From NCBI GenBank assembly GCA_002307135.1, contig DBTQ01000031.1, positions 52,086-116,085 on the forward strand: a stretch of 64,000 bases of DNA, written 5' to 3'. This DNA comes from Bacteroidetes bacterium UBA1312 (lineage in GTDB: Bacteria > Bacteroidota > Bacteroidia > Chitinophagales > Chitinophagaceae). This document shows, one piece after another, positions 36,272-44,803 of the stretch. Under the pieces are notes generated by a model. That model did not search any database and was not told where the DNA came from. It saw only the letters and a program-made list of their open reading frames with translations. The position numbers and the translations under genes were made by a program. How positions within the stretch are numbered: the stretch's first letter is position 1; each line of letters begins with the position of its first letter.

Positions 36272-37494
36272 TCAAGAATAATTTGAGTGGCACCACCCTT
36301 GGAATGCACATATTTTTTAGCAGCATCAGATGCTTCTTTATAAGCATTACTATCATTCATCCATTGATCAAGTAACAAAGAAAATTCTTCCGCATTATTA
36401 CAACTTCTTGCACCGCCCGAAAGGATCAATTCTTTAGCTTCTATATATTTGTCAAAAACCGGCCCATAAGCACAAGGCAACCCATAAACAGCAGCTTCAA
36501 GTACATTATGTACACCAGATTGATCTAGTCCGCCGCCAATCCACGCGATAGTACCATAGCTATAAATTTTCAACAACAAACCAATAGAATCAATGATCAA
36601 TATTTTTTCTTCAAAACTCTGATCATCCTTCCACTCAGACCAGCGCTTGGTCTGTCCTAAAAACAACACCTCTAATTCCGAGATATGCGCTTCATGTACT
36701 TCGTGTGGTGCAATGACTAATTTCCAATCATTAGGTAAACGGTTAATAATTTTTGCAAGCATTTGTTCGTCAGATTTCCACGTACTTCCAGCTACCAGTA
36801 ACTTATTTGCCGCAGCAAGTAGCTGCATTTTCTCAAGTACTTTGCCTGAAGAAGCTGCTTCCAAAACCCTGTCGAATCGGGTATCTCCGGCAACAGCCAC
36901 ATTTGTAACCTCAATATTTTTTAATAGCTCCACTGAAGCTTCATCCTGAACAAAAATATAGGTCAGAAATCCCAGCATTTTCCGTTGCACCCCCCCATAC
37001 CAACGGAAATAACCCTGTTGTGAACGAAAGATTGCAGAGATCAGTAAAGTAGGGATATTTCTTTGATGTAATTCTTTGAGATAAAAATACCACAAATCGT
37101 ATTTTACAAAAAGTACTAAGGAGGGATTTAAAGATGTAATAAACTGCTGTGCATTGGAAGCACTATCAAGAGGCAAATAAAATACATAATCCACTCCCTT
37201 GTAATCCTTTCTGACTAAGTAACCTGAAGGCGAAAAAAAAGTAAGTACAATTGCATGTTTAGGGTATATTGACCTTATGCGTTCTAGTACAGGTCTCCCT
37301 TGTTCAAATTCGCCCAACGAAGAACAATGCATCCAAATTCTAGGCTTATATTCCTGTGCTAAAATAGCCTGTACTTGAGTTAACAAACCTTTACGACCAG
37401 TCCAAAATAATTTTGCCTTGGGCTTAAACAAAGCAGCTATCCGCAATATAAACGAATACAATAGAAGAAAGAATCGGTAGAATAATACACTCAT
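36235..37494 (-). CDS. waaA: 3-deoxy-D-manno-octulosonic acid transferase
   Basis: Attaches Kdo from CMP-Kdo to lipid A precursor at the cytoplasmic face of the inner membrane, 419 residues. The N-terminal membrane-associated helix (FYRFFLLLYSFILRIAALF) precedes the GT-B fold, with WMHCSSLGEFEQGRPVLE (acidic catalytic Glu), LVLFVKYDLWYFYL and VAGDTRFDRV. The C-terminal half has LVAGSTWKSDE, IAPHEVHEAHI and WIGGGLDQSGVHNVLEAAVYG. Its ATG directly follows the stop codon of the barrel gene upstream (37495), so the two are co-translated. Confidence 0.95.
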   Translation of the reverse strand: MSVLFYRFFLLLYSFILRIAALFKPKAKLFWTGRKGLLTQVQAILAQEYKPRIWMHCSSLGEFEQGRPVLERIRSIYPKHAIVLTFFSPSGYLVRKDYKGVDYVFYLPLDSASNAQQFITSLNPSLVLFVKYDLWYFYLKELHQRNIPTLLISAIFRSQQGYFRWYGGVQRKMLGFLTYIFVQDEASVELLKNIEVTNVAVAGDTRFDRVLEAASSGKVLEKMQLLAAANKLLVAGSTWKSDEQMLAKIINRLPNDWKLVIAPHEVHEAHISELEVLFLGQTKRWSEWKDDQSFEEKILIIDSIGLLLKIYSYGTIAWIGGGLDQSGVHNVLEAAVYGLPCAYGPVFDKYIEAKELILSGGARSCNNAEEFSLLLDQWMNDSNAYKEASDAAKKYVHSKGGATQIILDYLVAKNWLSTF

Positions 37495-38262
37495 TTATTC
37501 AAAATAAAATTCCTCAGACTTACGCTTAAACATTGGCAAATACCAACCAGCTCTAATTCCCACCAATATATCGTTTCGTTTCTCATTGCCGGGTCGCATT
37601 ACATCAAAAAGATAATCACGTCGTCCTTGGGTAAAACCCCACGCAATATCTAAACCAACATGAAAATTAATTAGGGCATTATTAGACAAAAATAAATAAC
37701 CTATGTACTGCTCTACATAAATACCATTAGCTAAACGGTCATAGCCTTTTCTATAATCACCATGCAGCTCGGGAATAGACTCGCTTTTATCCTGTATCAA
37801 TATCTTATGCTGCATAAAACCGACATCAGTTATAAGCATAATGCCATTATCACTAATTTTTCTTGATACATTAATTATTTTCCCTGCCTCTATGCCAATC
37901 ATATACCCACGCTCATACTTATTAATCCCTATTCGTTGGCCGTCTTGATTAATATAAGTACCCGAATTGTCTCTAATACCCGAAAACATCGAATCCTCCC
38001 TAATGGAAGCACCCAATATGAAATCTACTTTAGCACCAAAAATCCAATTACTTTTTGTCTTATAATGCATTGATCCGCCCATACGATAACTCAATCCAAA
38101 CCTTTTGGCCATATCGCCACCAGGTATATCAAAATTACCATTGACACCCAATAACCATCCTTTTCTTGGGGGCAATTTGGCAGACTCAAATATATCATTT
38201 TGGGCAAAAGAACCCGTTGCAGATGCAAGCAATAAGGCAGAACAGATAAGAATACGTTTCAT
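37495..38262 (-). CDS. Outer-membrane protein upstream of waaA
   Basis: A 255-residue secreted protein. Residues 1-20 are a signal peptide (MKRILICSALLLASATGSFA). Repeated short strands such as WLLGVNGNFDIPGGDM, WIFGAKVDFILGAS and NALINFHVGLDIAWGF indicate an outer-membrane beta-barrel. The ATG at 38262 is preferred to a TTG at 38274. It is in a close operon with waaA, with no base between stop and start. Function unknown, perhaps linked to envelope assembly by context. It is divergent from the E2 gene, sharing a 135-bp promoter region. Confidence 0.78.
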   Translation of the reverse strand: MKRILICSALLLASATGSFAQNDIFESAKLPPRKGWLLGVNGNFDIPGGDMAKRFGLSYRMGGSMHYKTKSNWIFGAKVDFILGASIREDSMFSGIRDNSGTYINQDGQRIGINKYERGYMIGIEAGKIINVSRKISDNGIMLITDVGFMQHKILIQDKSESIPELHGDYRKGYDRLANGIYVEQYIGYLFLSNNALINFHVGLDIAWGFTQGRRDYLFDVMRPGNEKRNDILVGIRAGWYLPMFKRKSEEFYFE

Positions 38263-38397
38263 CAATTTTTCCAAAAAATAATGTGTGAAGTTAAGGCAAA
38301 AAAATGTAGTGGTGTTTTTGTTTTTATGAGGTCGTATTTCTTTACGAGTAATTGACTATTTTTGCCGCAGTTATTATTCAAAACAAGAAAGTATAAT

Positions 38398-39681
38398 ATG
38401 GCAATAGTTGACTTAGTAATGCCCAAAATGGGAGAAAGTATCACCGAAGCTACCATTTTGAAATGGCATAAAAAAGCTGGCGACAAAGTAAATATGGATG
38501 AAACCGTACTTGAAATCGCTACTGACAAAGTAGATAGCGAAGTACCATCTACTGGAGCCGGCACTATTACTGAAATATTATTTAAAGAAAATGATATAAT
38601 TGCTGTTGGCACTGTTATCGCACGCATAGATTCTGCTGGTGGATCGGCCTCTGTTACAGCTCCTGTTGTAGCAGAAGCACCTAAAGCAATACCACAACAA
38701 GCGGTAACGCCCAATAATCATCAACCAGCCGCAACTAATAATGGCTCTGTAAATAAATTTTATTCCCCATTAGTACTCAACATAGCAGCCCAAGAAGGTG
38801 TTGGCATGGCTGAGTTGGAAAGCATTTCGGGTACAGGCAATGAAGGTCGCGTCACAAAAAAAGACATACTGAATCATGTTGCCAACAGAAGCAATGCACC
38901 TACTCCGGCACCACAGACAGTGACTACTGCCCCTGTAGTAGAAGCACCTAAATCTACTACTGCAATAACAGGTAATGTAGAAATTATTGAAATGGATCGC
39001 ATGCGCAAACTCATTGCAGAGCACATGGTTCGTAGCAAAGCCACATCACCACATGTCACTAGCTTTACTGAAGCAGATGTAACTAATTTGGTACGTTGGA
39101 GAGAAAAAGCAAAAAAAGAATTCGAGAAAAAATACGGCGAAAAAATAACGTTCACACCAATATTTATTGAAGCGTTGGTAAAATGTATTCGTAAATTTCC
39201 GATGATTAATAGTAGTTTGGATGGTGATAAGATCATTGTCAAAAAAGACATTAATATTGGCATGGCGGCTGCATTACCAAGTGGCAATTTAATAGTGCCT
39301 GTTATTAAAAATTCGGACACTAAAAATTTAATTGGCCTTACTAAAGAAGTAAATTATTTGGCTAATGCTGCTAGAAGTGGCAAACTTAAAGCAGATGACA
39401 CACAAGGAGGAACATTCACACTTACTAACGTAGGTACATTTGGCAGCCTAATGGGTACGCCAATTATCAATCAACCTCAGGTAGCAATACTTGCAGTTGG
39501 TAGTATCAAAAAACGACCTATGGTACTAGAAACACCAGAAGGTGATGTAATAGCTGTTAGGCACATGATGTATCTTTCTCTTAGCTATGATCATCGTATT
39601 GTGGACGGATCACTCGGCGCTAGCTTCCTGACAGCAGTTGCTAATGAATTAGAAGCATTCGACCCTAATAGAGAAATATAA
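38398..39681 (+). CDS. 2-oxoacid dehydrogenase complex E2 (dihydrolipoyl acyltransferase)
   Basis: Core acyltransferase of a pyruvate, 2-oxoglutarate or branched-chain 2-oxoacid dehydrogenase complex, 427 residues. The lipoyl domain is at 1-77 with lipoylated Lys in ATDKVDSE (about 43). A linker, the peripheral-subunit-binding domain (about 118-160, VLNIAAQEGVGMAELESISGT) and the catalytic domain (about 200-427) follow. The catalytic His lies in SYDHRIVDG near 399. The lipoyl motif MPKMGESITEATILKW suits branched-chain or pyruvate-type E2. No E1 or E3 gene adjoins. ATG at 38398. Confidence 0.93.
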   Translation: MAIVDLVMPKMGESITEATILKWHKKAGDKVNMDETVLEIATDKVDSEVPSTGAGTITEILFKENDIIAVGTVIARIDSAGGSASVTAPVVAEAPKAIPQQAVTPNNHQPAATNNGSVNKFYSPLVLNIAAQEGVGMAELESISGTGNEGRVTKKDILNHVANRSNAPTPAPQTVTTAPVVEAPKSTTAITGNVEIIEMDRMRKLIAEHMVRSKATSPHVTSFTEADVTNLVRWREKAKKEFEKKYGEKITFTPIFIEALVKCIRKFPMINSSLDGDKIIVKKDINIGMAAALPSGNLIVPVIKNSDTKNLIGLTKEVNYLANAARSGKLKADDTQGGTFTLTNVGTFGSLMGTPIINQPQVAILAVGSIKKRPMVLETPEGDVIAVRHMMYLSLSYDHRIVDGSLGASFLTAVANELEAFDPNREI

Positions 39682-39815
39682 CCAATTAAGCATTGTAGAG
39701 TTTTAGCCGTAAAAAAAAATGGATATATTTTTTCTTGCGACTATTGTATTTTGTTTTTTATTCATTACCTTAGTTGGGTATTTTGAAAATATAACAATCA
39801 GAAAACTCCGTAATT

Positions 39816-40103
39816 ATGCGAAAAGCCGACATTATTACTAATATTGCCGACAAAACGGGAATTCCGAAAGTGGACATTTTAGTCACTTTAGAAACTTTCT
39901 TTAAAGAGGTCAAACAAACTGTATTCGAATGCGAAACTGTAAGCATTCGTGGTTTTGGCAGTTTTACTGTTAAAAAACGTGCAGCCAAAAAAGGTCGCAA
40001 TATTAAAAAAAATGAAGTGGTGGATATCCCTGAACATTATATCCCTGCTTTCAAGCCAGCAAAGGAATTTGTTGCATCAATTAAAACAGTCAAAGTAAAG
40101 TAA
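39816..40103 (+). CDS. HU/IHF-family DNA-binding protein
   Basis: A 95-residue nucleoid protein: MRKADIITNIADKTGIPK, then VSIRGFGSFTVKKRAAKKGRNI and the C-terminal PAFKPAKEF. These are the alpha-helical body and DNA-embracing arms of HU/IHF. It bends or coats DNA. It is followed by its own terminator (40098-40129), which overlaps the stop codon. The gene is monocistronic. Confidence 0.94.
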   Translation: MRKADIITNIADKTGIPKVDILVTLETFFKEVKQTVFECETVSIRGFGSFTVKKRAAKKGRNIKKNEVVDIPEHYIPAFKPAKEFVASIKTVKVK

Positions 40104-40129
40104 ACTTCACATCGAAGTTTACTTTTTTT
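40098..40129 (+). terminator. Rho-independent terminator overlapping the HU stop codon
   Basis: AAGTAAACTTC (40098-40108) pairs with GAAGTTTACTT (40114-40124), followed by a run of T. The stop codon is inside the left arm. Confidence 0.85.
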
Positions 40130-40344
40130 GTTCCCGTATCCCCAAAAATACGGAAGCTTCTTTATTTGTATATATATCCCCTACCTCTCCAGAATAAAAT
40201 AGCAATATCTGCATGTCCTAAATCCATAAAGGGGGATCAATCTTGCGTTGGAGGAAGTTTGCATTCACTATAATAGTAATACTTAATAATGCAAACCATT
40301 TTTTGCCTTTTTGTTTGTATTTTGCAGTTCAAAAATATATTATT

Positions 40345-43146
40345 ATGAGATTTTTCAGACATTATCTTGCACTATTATGCTTGATACTCCCCTTTCTTAG
40401 CAAAGCTCAAGGTGATAAAATCCCTTTAGATAGTAAAATAAAAACCGGACAATTGGACAATGGGCTGAAGTATTATATTATTCAAAATAAAAAACCGGAA
40501 AAAAAGATAGAACTACGCATAGTCGTAAATGCAGGGTCTATCTTAGAAGATAAGGATCAATTAGGTTTAGCTCATCTGATGGAGCACATGAACTTCAATG
40601 GGTTAAAACATTTTCCTCAAAATGAAGTTGTACACTACTTACAAAGTATTGGTGTAGAATTCGGAGCCGACTTAAATGCATACACAAGCTTTGATGAAAC
40701 TGTGTATATACTGCCTATACCTGCAGATGATAAAAAGAAAATAGATCAGGGCTTCCAAATTATAGCTGATTGGAGCGGTGCTGCTTTGTTAGAAAATGAA
40801 GAGATCGACAAAGAAAGAGGTGTCGTTTTGGAAGAAAGCAGATTGGGCAAAGGTGCTGAAGATAGAATGATGAAAAAATGGCTTCCTGAATATTTAAACG
40901 GGTCATTATATGCAGAACGATTACCAATAGGCAGCGACGACCTTTTAAAAACATTTAAGTATGATGTGATCAAACGCTTTCATAAAGATTGGTATAGACC
41001 CGACCTACAAGCAGTGATGGTTGTAGGCGATATAGAACCAGCCGAAGCAGAAAAATTAATCAAAGACAAATTTAGCGGATTTAAGAACCCTACTAATGAA
41101 AGACCAAGACCAGAAAGCTTTAATGTACCTGTTCGTACATCAAGTAAAGCAATGGTATTAAGTGACAAAGAGGCACCCTACACTGTGATTCAAATCATTG
41201 GTAACAGCAAGAGAAAAGCATCTGCTACAACTGTTACCGAGTACATTACAGACTTGAAACAAAATTTGTTTAATACAATGATATCAGGACGTTTGGAGGA
41301 ATTGAAAAATGTTGCAAATCCGCCATTGATATTTGGTTATGGTGGCTTTAGTGGCGGTTGGGCACGTGGTTGGGAAAATTTTCAATTATTCGCAATTTGT
41401 GGTAATGATAAAATCAAAGATGCGACAGAAGCGCTAGTAAAAGAATCATTGAAAATTAAAAAATTCGGATTTACTGCATCAGAATTTGAAAGAGCAAAAT
41501 CATCCGTAATGGCTGGTTACGAAAAATCCTTTAATGAAAAGGACAAAACTGAATCAAAAACAAAAGTCAATGAATTAGTAAGACATTTCTTGACCAATGA
41601 ACCTGTTCCTGGCATCGAATGGGAATACAATTTAGTAAAAAATAATCTTTCCAAAATATCTTTAGAAGATGTAAACAAATTGAAAGAAGATATTAATACA
41701 GATCAAAATTATTTTGCTCTAGTAACGACTAAAACTGAAGATAAACTGCCTTCTGATGCAGATTTAAAATCTTACGTTGATGGTGCATTAAACATGCAAG
41801 TCGTTGCTTATGAAGAAAAATCATTGCCTACAAAATTATTGGCACAAGAACCAAAAGCGGGTAAAATAATCAAAGAGGAAACAGATGCAAAAGTGGGAAC
41901 TACTACTTGGACATTAAGTAATGGGGCTAAAGTAAGTTACAAAAAAACTGATTTCAAAAATGATGAAATCTTATTTTCAGGATACCGATTCGGTGGATCT
42001 TCTTTGTATAATGGCAGCGATTATCAAAGCGCAGATTATAGCAATAATGTCGTAGATGAAATGGGCTATGGAGCATTCTCTAATACAGATTTGCAAAAAT
42101 ATCTTACAGGAAAAACCCTGCATGTTAATACAATGGTTGATTTAAACAATGATATTGTAAGTGGTAGCTCAAGTGTAAAAGATTTTGAAACTGCGATGCA
42201 ACTTTTATATTTAAAATGTACAGCCCCGCGTATAGACGAAACATCATTTGCTTCCTTCAAAAGCAGACAGCAGCAAATGATTGCTCAAATGAAATCAGAC
42301 CCACAAAGTTATTTTAGTGATACACTAAACAAATTCATGTATCACAATAACCCAAGAATGAAAAGCATACCGGACCCTAGTGATTATGATGCAATCAAAT
42401 TATCAAATGCAGTGACATTTTATAATAAACGATTCAATACAGCCAATAGTATGAATTACTTTTTTGTAGGCAGTATCCCTGATGCAAATTTCAAAACTTT
42501 GGTAGAAAAATATATTGGTGGACTAGGAAGTGAACCTATAGAAAACAAGAATAAGGACTTAGGTATTGATCCTATATCAGGAGAACAAAACTTCACGGTT
42601 AATATAGGCGACGAACCCAAAAGCATGGTAAACGAAATGAGCTATTTCTATACTCCTTACAACCAAAAAGACGAATTGCAATTAAGCCTGTTGACTGAAA
42701 TCATCAATTTCAGAATTACAGATATCATCAGAGAAAAAATGAGCGCAATATATGGTGGAGGAGTTGGTTTACGTCTTCAGAAATTCCCTAAAGAAAAATT
42801 CATAATGCAAAGCTATCTTCCTTGTGGCCCAGAGAATGCTGCAAAAGTAAAAGTTGCCTTGTGGGACATTATAAATGAATGCAAAAAACCAGGAAACATC
42901 AAGGCTGATGAGTTATCTAAAGCAACAGAAACCAGCATTCAAAAGTATAGAGTAGGTGTTAAAACAAACAGCTTTTGGTTAGCTTCATTAAGTAAATACC
43001 AACAATTTGGTCTGCCTACAGAAAACATCAATAATGTAGAAAGCAGACTGAAGTCAATTACACCTGCGATGCTTACTGACGTTGCGAATAAATACTTAAG
43101 TTCAACGAATGTGCTACACGCATTAAAGATGCCGGCCAATAAATAG
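40345..43146 (+). CDS. M16-family (insulinase/pitrilysin) zinc peptidase
   Basis: A 933-residue secreted metallopeptidase. Residues 1-21 are a signal peptide (FFRHYLALLCLILPFLSKAQ). The inverse zinc motif HLMEH is at 77-81, with the third ligand Glu in NEEIDKERGVVLEE. Four M16 half-domains follow in two pairs, the second catalytically inactive pair carrying TWTLSNGAKVSYKKTD. The enzyme probably cleaves periplasmic peptides. ATG at 40345 places the signal peptide correctly; a TTG 34 codons upstream is rejected. The terminator 43180-43219 follows. Confidence 0.93.
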   Translation: MRFFRHYLALLCLILPFLSKAQGDKIPLDSKIKTGQLDNGLKYYIIQNKKPEKKIELRIVVNAGSILEDKDQLGLAHLMEHMNFNGLKHFPQNEVVHYLQSIGVEFGADLNAYTSFDETVYILPIPADDKKKIDQGFQIIADWSGAALLENEEIDKERGVVLEESRLGKGAEDRMMKKWLPEYLNGSLYAERLPIGSDDLLKTFKYDVIKRFHKDWYRPDLQAVMVVGDIEPAEAEKLIKDKFSGFKNPTNERPRPESFNVPVRTSSKAMVLSDKEAPYTVIQIIGNSKRKASATTVTEYITDLKQNLFNTMISGRLEELKNVANPPLIFGYGGFSGGWARGWENFQLFAICGNDKIKDATEALVKESLKIKKFGFTASEFERAKSSVMAGYEKSFNEKDKTESKTKVNELVRHFLTNEPVPGIEWEYNLVKNNLSKISLEDVNKLKEDINTDQNYFALVTTKTEDKLPSDADLKSYVDGALNMQVVAYEEKSLPTKLLAQEPKAGKIIKEETDAKVGTTTWTLSNGAKVSYKKTDFKNDEILFSGYRFGGSSLYNGSDYQSADYSNNVVDEMGYGAFSNTDLQKYLTGKTLHVNTMVDLNNDIVSGSSSVKDFETAMQLLYLKCTAPRIDETSFASFKSRQQQMIAQMKSDPQSYFSDTLNKFMYHNNPRMKSIPDPSDYDAIKLSNAVTFYNKRFNTANSMNYFFVGSIPDANFKTLVEKYIGGLGSEPIENKNKDLGIDPISGEQNFTVNIGDEPKSMVNEMSYFYTPYNQKDELQLSLLTEIINFRITDIIREKMSAIYGGGVGLRLQKFPKEKFIMQSYLPCGPENAAKVKVALWDIINECKKPGNIKADELSKATETSIQKYRVGVKTNSFWLASLSKYQQFGLPTENINNVESRLKSITPAMLTDVANKYLSSTNVLHALKMPANK

Positions 43147-43179
43147 TCAGGTAGCATTATTTATATAATGCATAATAAA

Positions 43180-43219
43180 AAGAAGAAACACCTCAATGAT
43201 CTTGAGGTGTTTCTTCTTT
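43180..43219 (+). terminator. Hairpin terminator
   Basis: AAGAAGAAACACCTCAA (43180-43196) and TTGAGGTGTTTCTTCTT (43202-43218) form a perfect 17-bp stem with a 5-nt loop and T-rich 3' side, after the M16 gene. Confidence 0.88.
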
Positions 43220-43342
43220 TAGCGAAATTGAAGAAGCACACAGTTAGCACTCATTGATAGGCCATATTTTATTTCTTTATGTATCTTCGTTTTATTCTTA
43301 TGTGATAAATCTTTTTTTTGCACCGAAGCGCAGCCATCCACA

Positions 43343-43840
43343 ATGAATTTTGAAGAAATATTCAATAAACATAAGGACAAAGTATTTTCACTTTGTTTTC
43401 GGTATTTGCAACAACAGCAAGAAGCCGAGGACGCAGTGCAAGACATCTTCGTGAAAGTGTATCAAAAAAAAGATTCTTTTAAAGCAGAAGCGCAAATAGG
43501 AACATGGATTTATCGCATCAGCATTAACCATTGTCTGGATATTTTAAAAACACGTAAACGAAAACGGGAATGGCTACACATTATTTCCTTTTTACCATTT
43601 ATAAATGAACATAGCATTAGCGAAAAAAAAATAGAGGATAAGGAATCAGAAAAAAGTTTACAACAAAAATTACTATCACTTCCTGAAAGACAATTAACCG
43701 CTCTTGTTCTTAATAAATTGGAAGAAATCCCAATAGAAAAAGTAGCTATAATCATGAATTTGAGTTATAAAGCGGTAGAATCTTTGCTCCAAAGGGGGAA
43801 ACAAAACTTACAAAAACAATTAAATGCAACGAAGGATTAA
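43343..43840 (+). CDS. ECF RNA polymerase sigma factor
   Basis: A 165-residue sigma-70 family member with region 2 (FEEIFNKHKDKVFSLCFRYL, DAVQDIFVKVY, WIYRISINHCLDILK) and region 4 (ALVLNKLEEIPIEKVAIIMNLSYKAVESLLQRGKQNL). It lacks regions 1 and 3, so it is an ECF factor. It is followed on the same strand by a 94-residue single-pass membrane protein and a 154-residue periplasmic sensor, a layout seen for membrane-stress or metal-responsive ECF systems. Confidence 0.92.
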   Translation: MNFEEIFNKHKDKVFSLCFRYLQQQQEAEDAVQDIFVKVYQKKDSFKAEAQIGTWIYRISINHCLDILKTRKRKREWLHIISFLPFINEHSISEKKIEDKESEKSLQQKLLSLPERQLTALVLNKLEEIPIEKVAIIMNLSYKAVESLLQRGKQNLQKQLNATKD

Positions 43841-43888
43841 ACAATATAAATCGTCTAAATTATTGCGAGGAAGAGAAAATTTAAACCA

Positions 43889-44173
43889 ATGAAAGAACAA
43901 ATAGATATTGACTCAGCATTTACTGCATTACGAATGAACACCCCAGAAAACAGTATGGAACTTTCATATCAAAAGCTGATAGACAAGATTGAACTAATTC
44001 AAAGAGGACGTGCTCCCAGAAGTCTGATATTAGGCACCATATTATTGGCTATTGTGGTGATTGGATGCAACCTTCTTGTATCATCTCATCGAAACTACAA
44101 AACGACAAAAGAAAGTAATCTTACAAGCGAAATGGGGTTGATTAATAACAATTCAATATACGGAGGAATATGA
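43889..44173 (+). CDS. Putative small anti-sigma membrane protein
   Basis: A 94-residue protein with one central transmembrane helix at about 45-65 (SLILGTILLAIVVIGCNLLV). About 44 residues lie before it, presumably cytosolic (IDIDSAFTALRMNTPENSMEL), and a short polar tail after it. It has no recognisable domain, but its position directly after the ECF sigma gene, and size and topology like CnrY, suggest that it holds the sigma factor at the membrane. Function is inferred from context. It overlaps the next gene by ATGA (44170-44173). Confidence 0.65.
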   Translation: MKEQIDIDSAFTALRMNTPENSMELSYQKLIDKIELIQRGRAPRSLILGTILLAIVVIGCNLLVSSHRNYKTTKESNLTSEMGLINNNSIYGGI

Positions 44174-44634
44174 GCAAAGTAAAATTGTTACGTATTATTA
44201 CAGTCTTGATGTTATTGTGTAACATTTTTTTGATGTACCAAGTTTGGAATAATACAAAAGATAAACCTCCAAGAAGAGGTGAGGGATCTAGGAATGAAAT
44301 TATTGAACGACTGCATTTTGATGATGTACAGACAAAACACTATGACGAATATATTTACGAACACCGAGAAGCTATGGGTAAATTCGATGAAAGAATGCGT
44401 GTGCTTAAACAAGAATTATACGCTACTTTATTAAACAATCAACAAAGTACAAAACAAGATTCACTTATCAATCTGATTGCGAATACACAGAAAGAAATAG
44501 AGCAAGTCAACCTCGACCATTTTAAAAAAATAGGCAGTATATGTACCAATATACAAAAGCCAGCATTCGATTCTTTGGTAACCCAACTTAGCGATCTATT
44601 TATGGACAAACGAAGGCCGCAGAAGAGACTCTAA
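44170..44634 (+). CDS. Periplasmic Spy/CpxP/CnrX-like sensor protein
   Basis: A 154-residue protein anchored by residues about 7-25 (LRIITVLMLLCNIFLMYQV) with a helical periplasmic part. The block LHFDDVQTKHYDEYIYEHRE resembles the LTxxQ-type helices of the CpxP/Spy/heavy-metal-sensor family. His, Asp and Glu residues could bind metal (inference). A GGAGG sequence (44162-44166) lies three bases before its ATG, inside the upstream gene, and could aid coupled translation. Confidence 0.7.
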   Translation: MSKVKLLRIITVLMLLCNIFLMYQVWNNTKDKPPRRGEGSRNEIIERLHFDDVQTKHYDEYIYEHREAMGKFDERMRVLKQELYATLLNNQQSTKQDSLINLIANTQKEIEQVNLDHFKKIGSICTNIQKPAFDSLVTQLSDLFMDKRRPQKRL

Positions 44635-44743
44635 TCGCTGTCGAAAACATATCTAGAAACCTAGGTCATTTTTTCAAAAATTTATTTGTCGATTGCAAGA
44701 GTACAATCATTCTATTCAGCCACTATGAAAATATTTACGTCAT

Positions 44744-44778
44744 AAAAAATGGCCACCTTATAAAGATGACCATTTTTT
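44744..44778. terminator. Bidirectional terminator between converging operons
   Basis: AAAAAATGG and CCATTTTTT close a stem continued by CA-C-CTT/AAG-A-TG with one mismatch and a short loop. It lies between the sigma/sensor operon (plus) and rpsA (minus). Confidence 0.75.
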
Positions 44779-44803
44779 ATTGTGTAAAAGAAGAGAACAA
44801 ATA

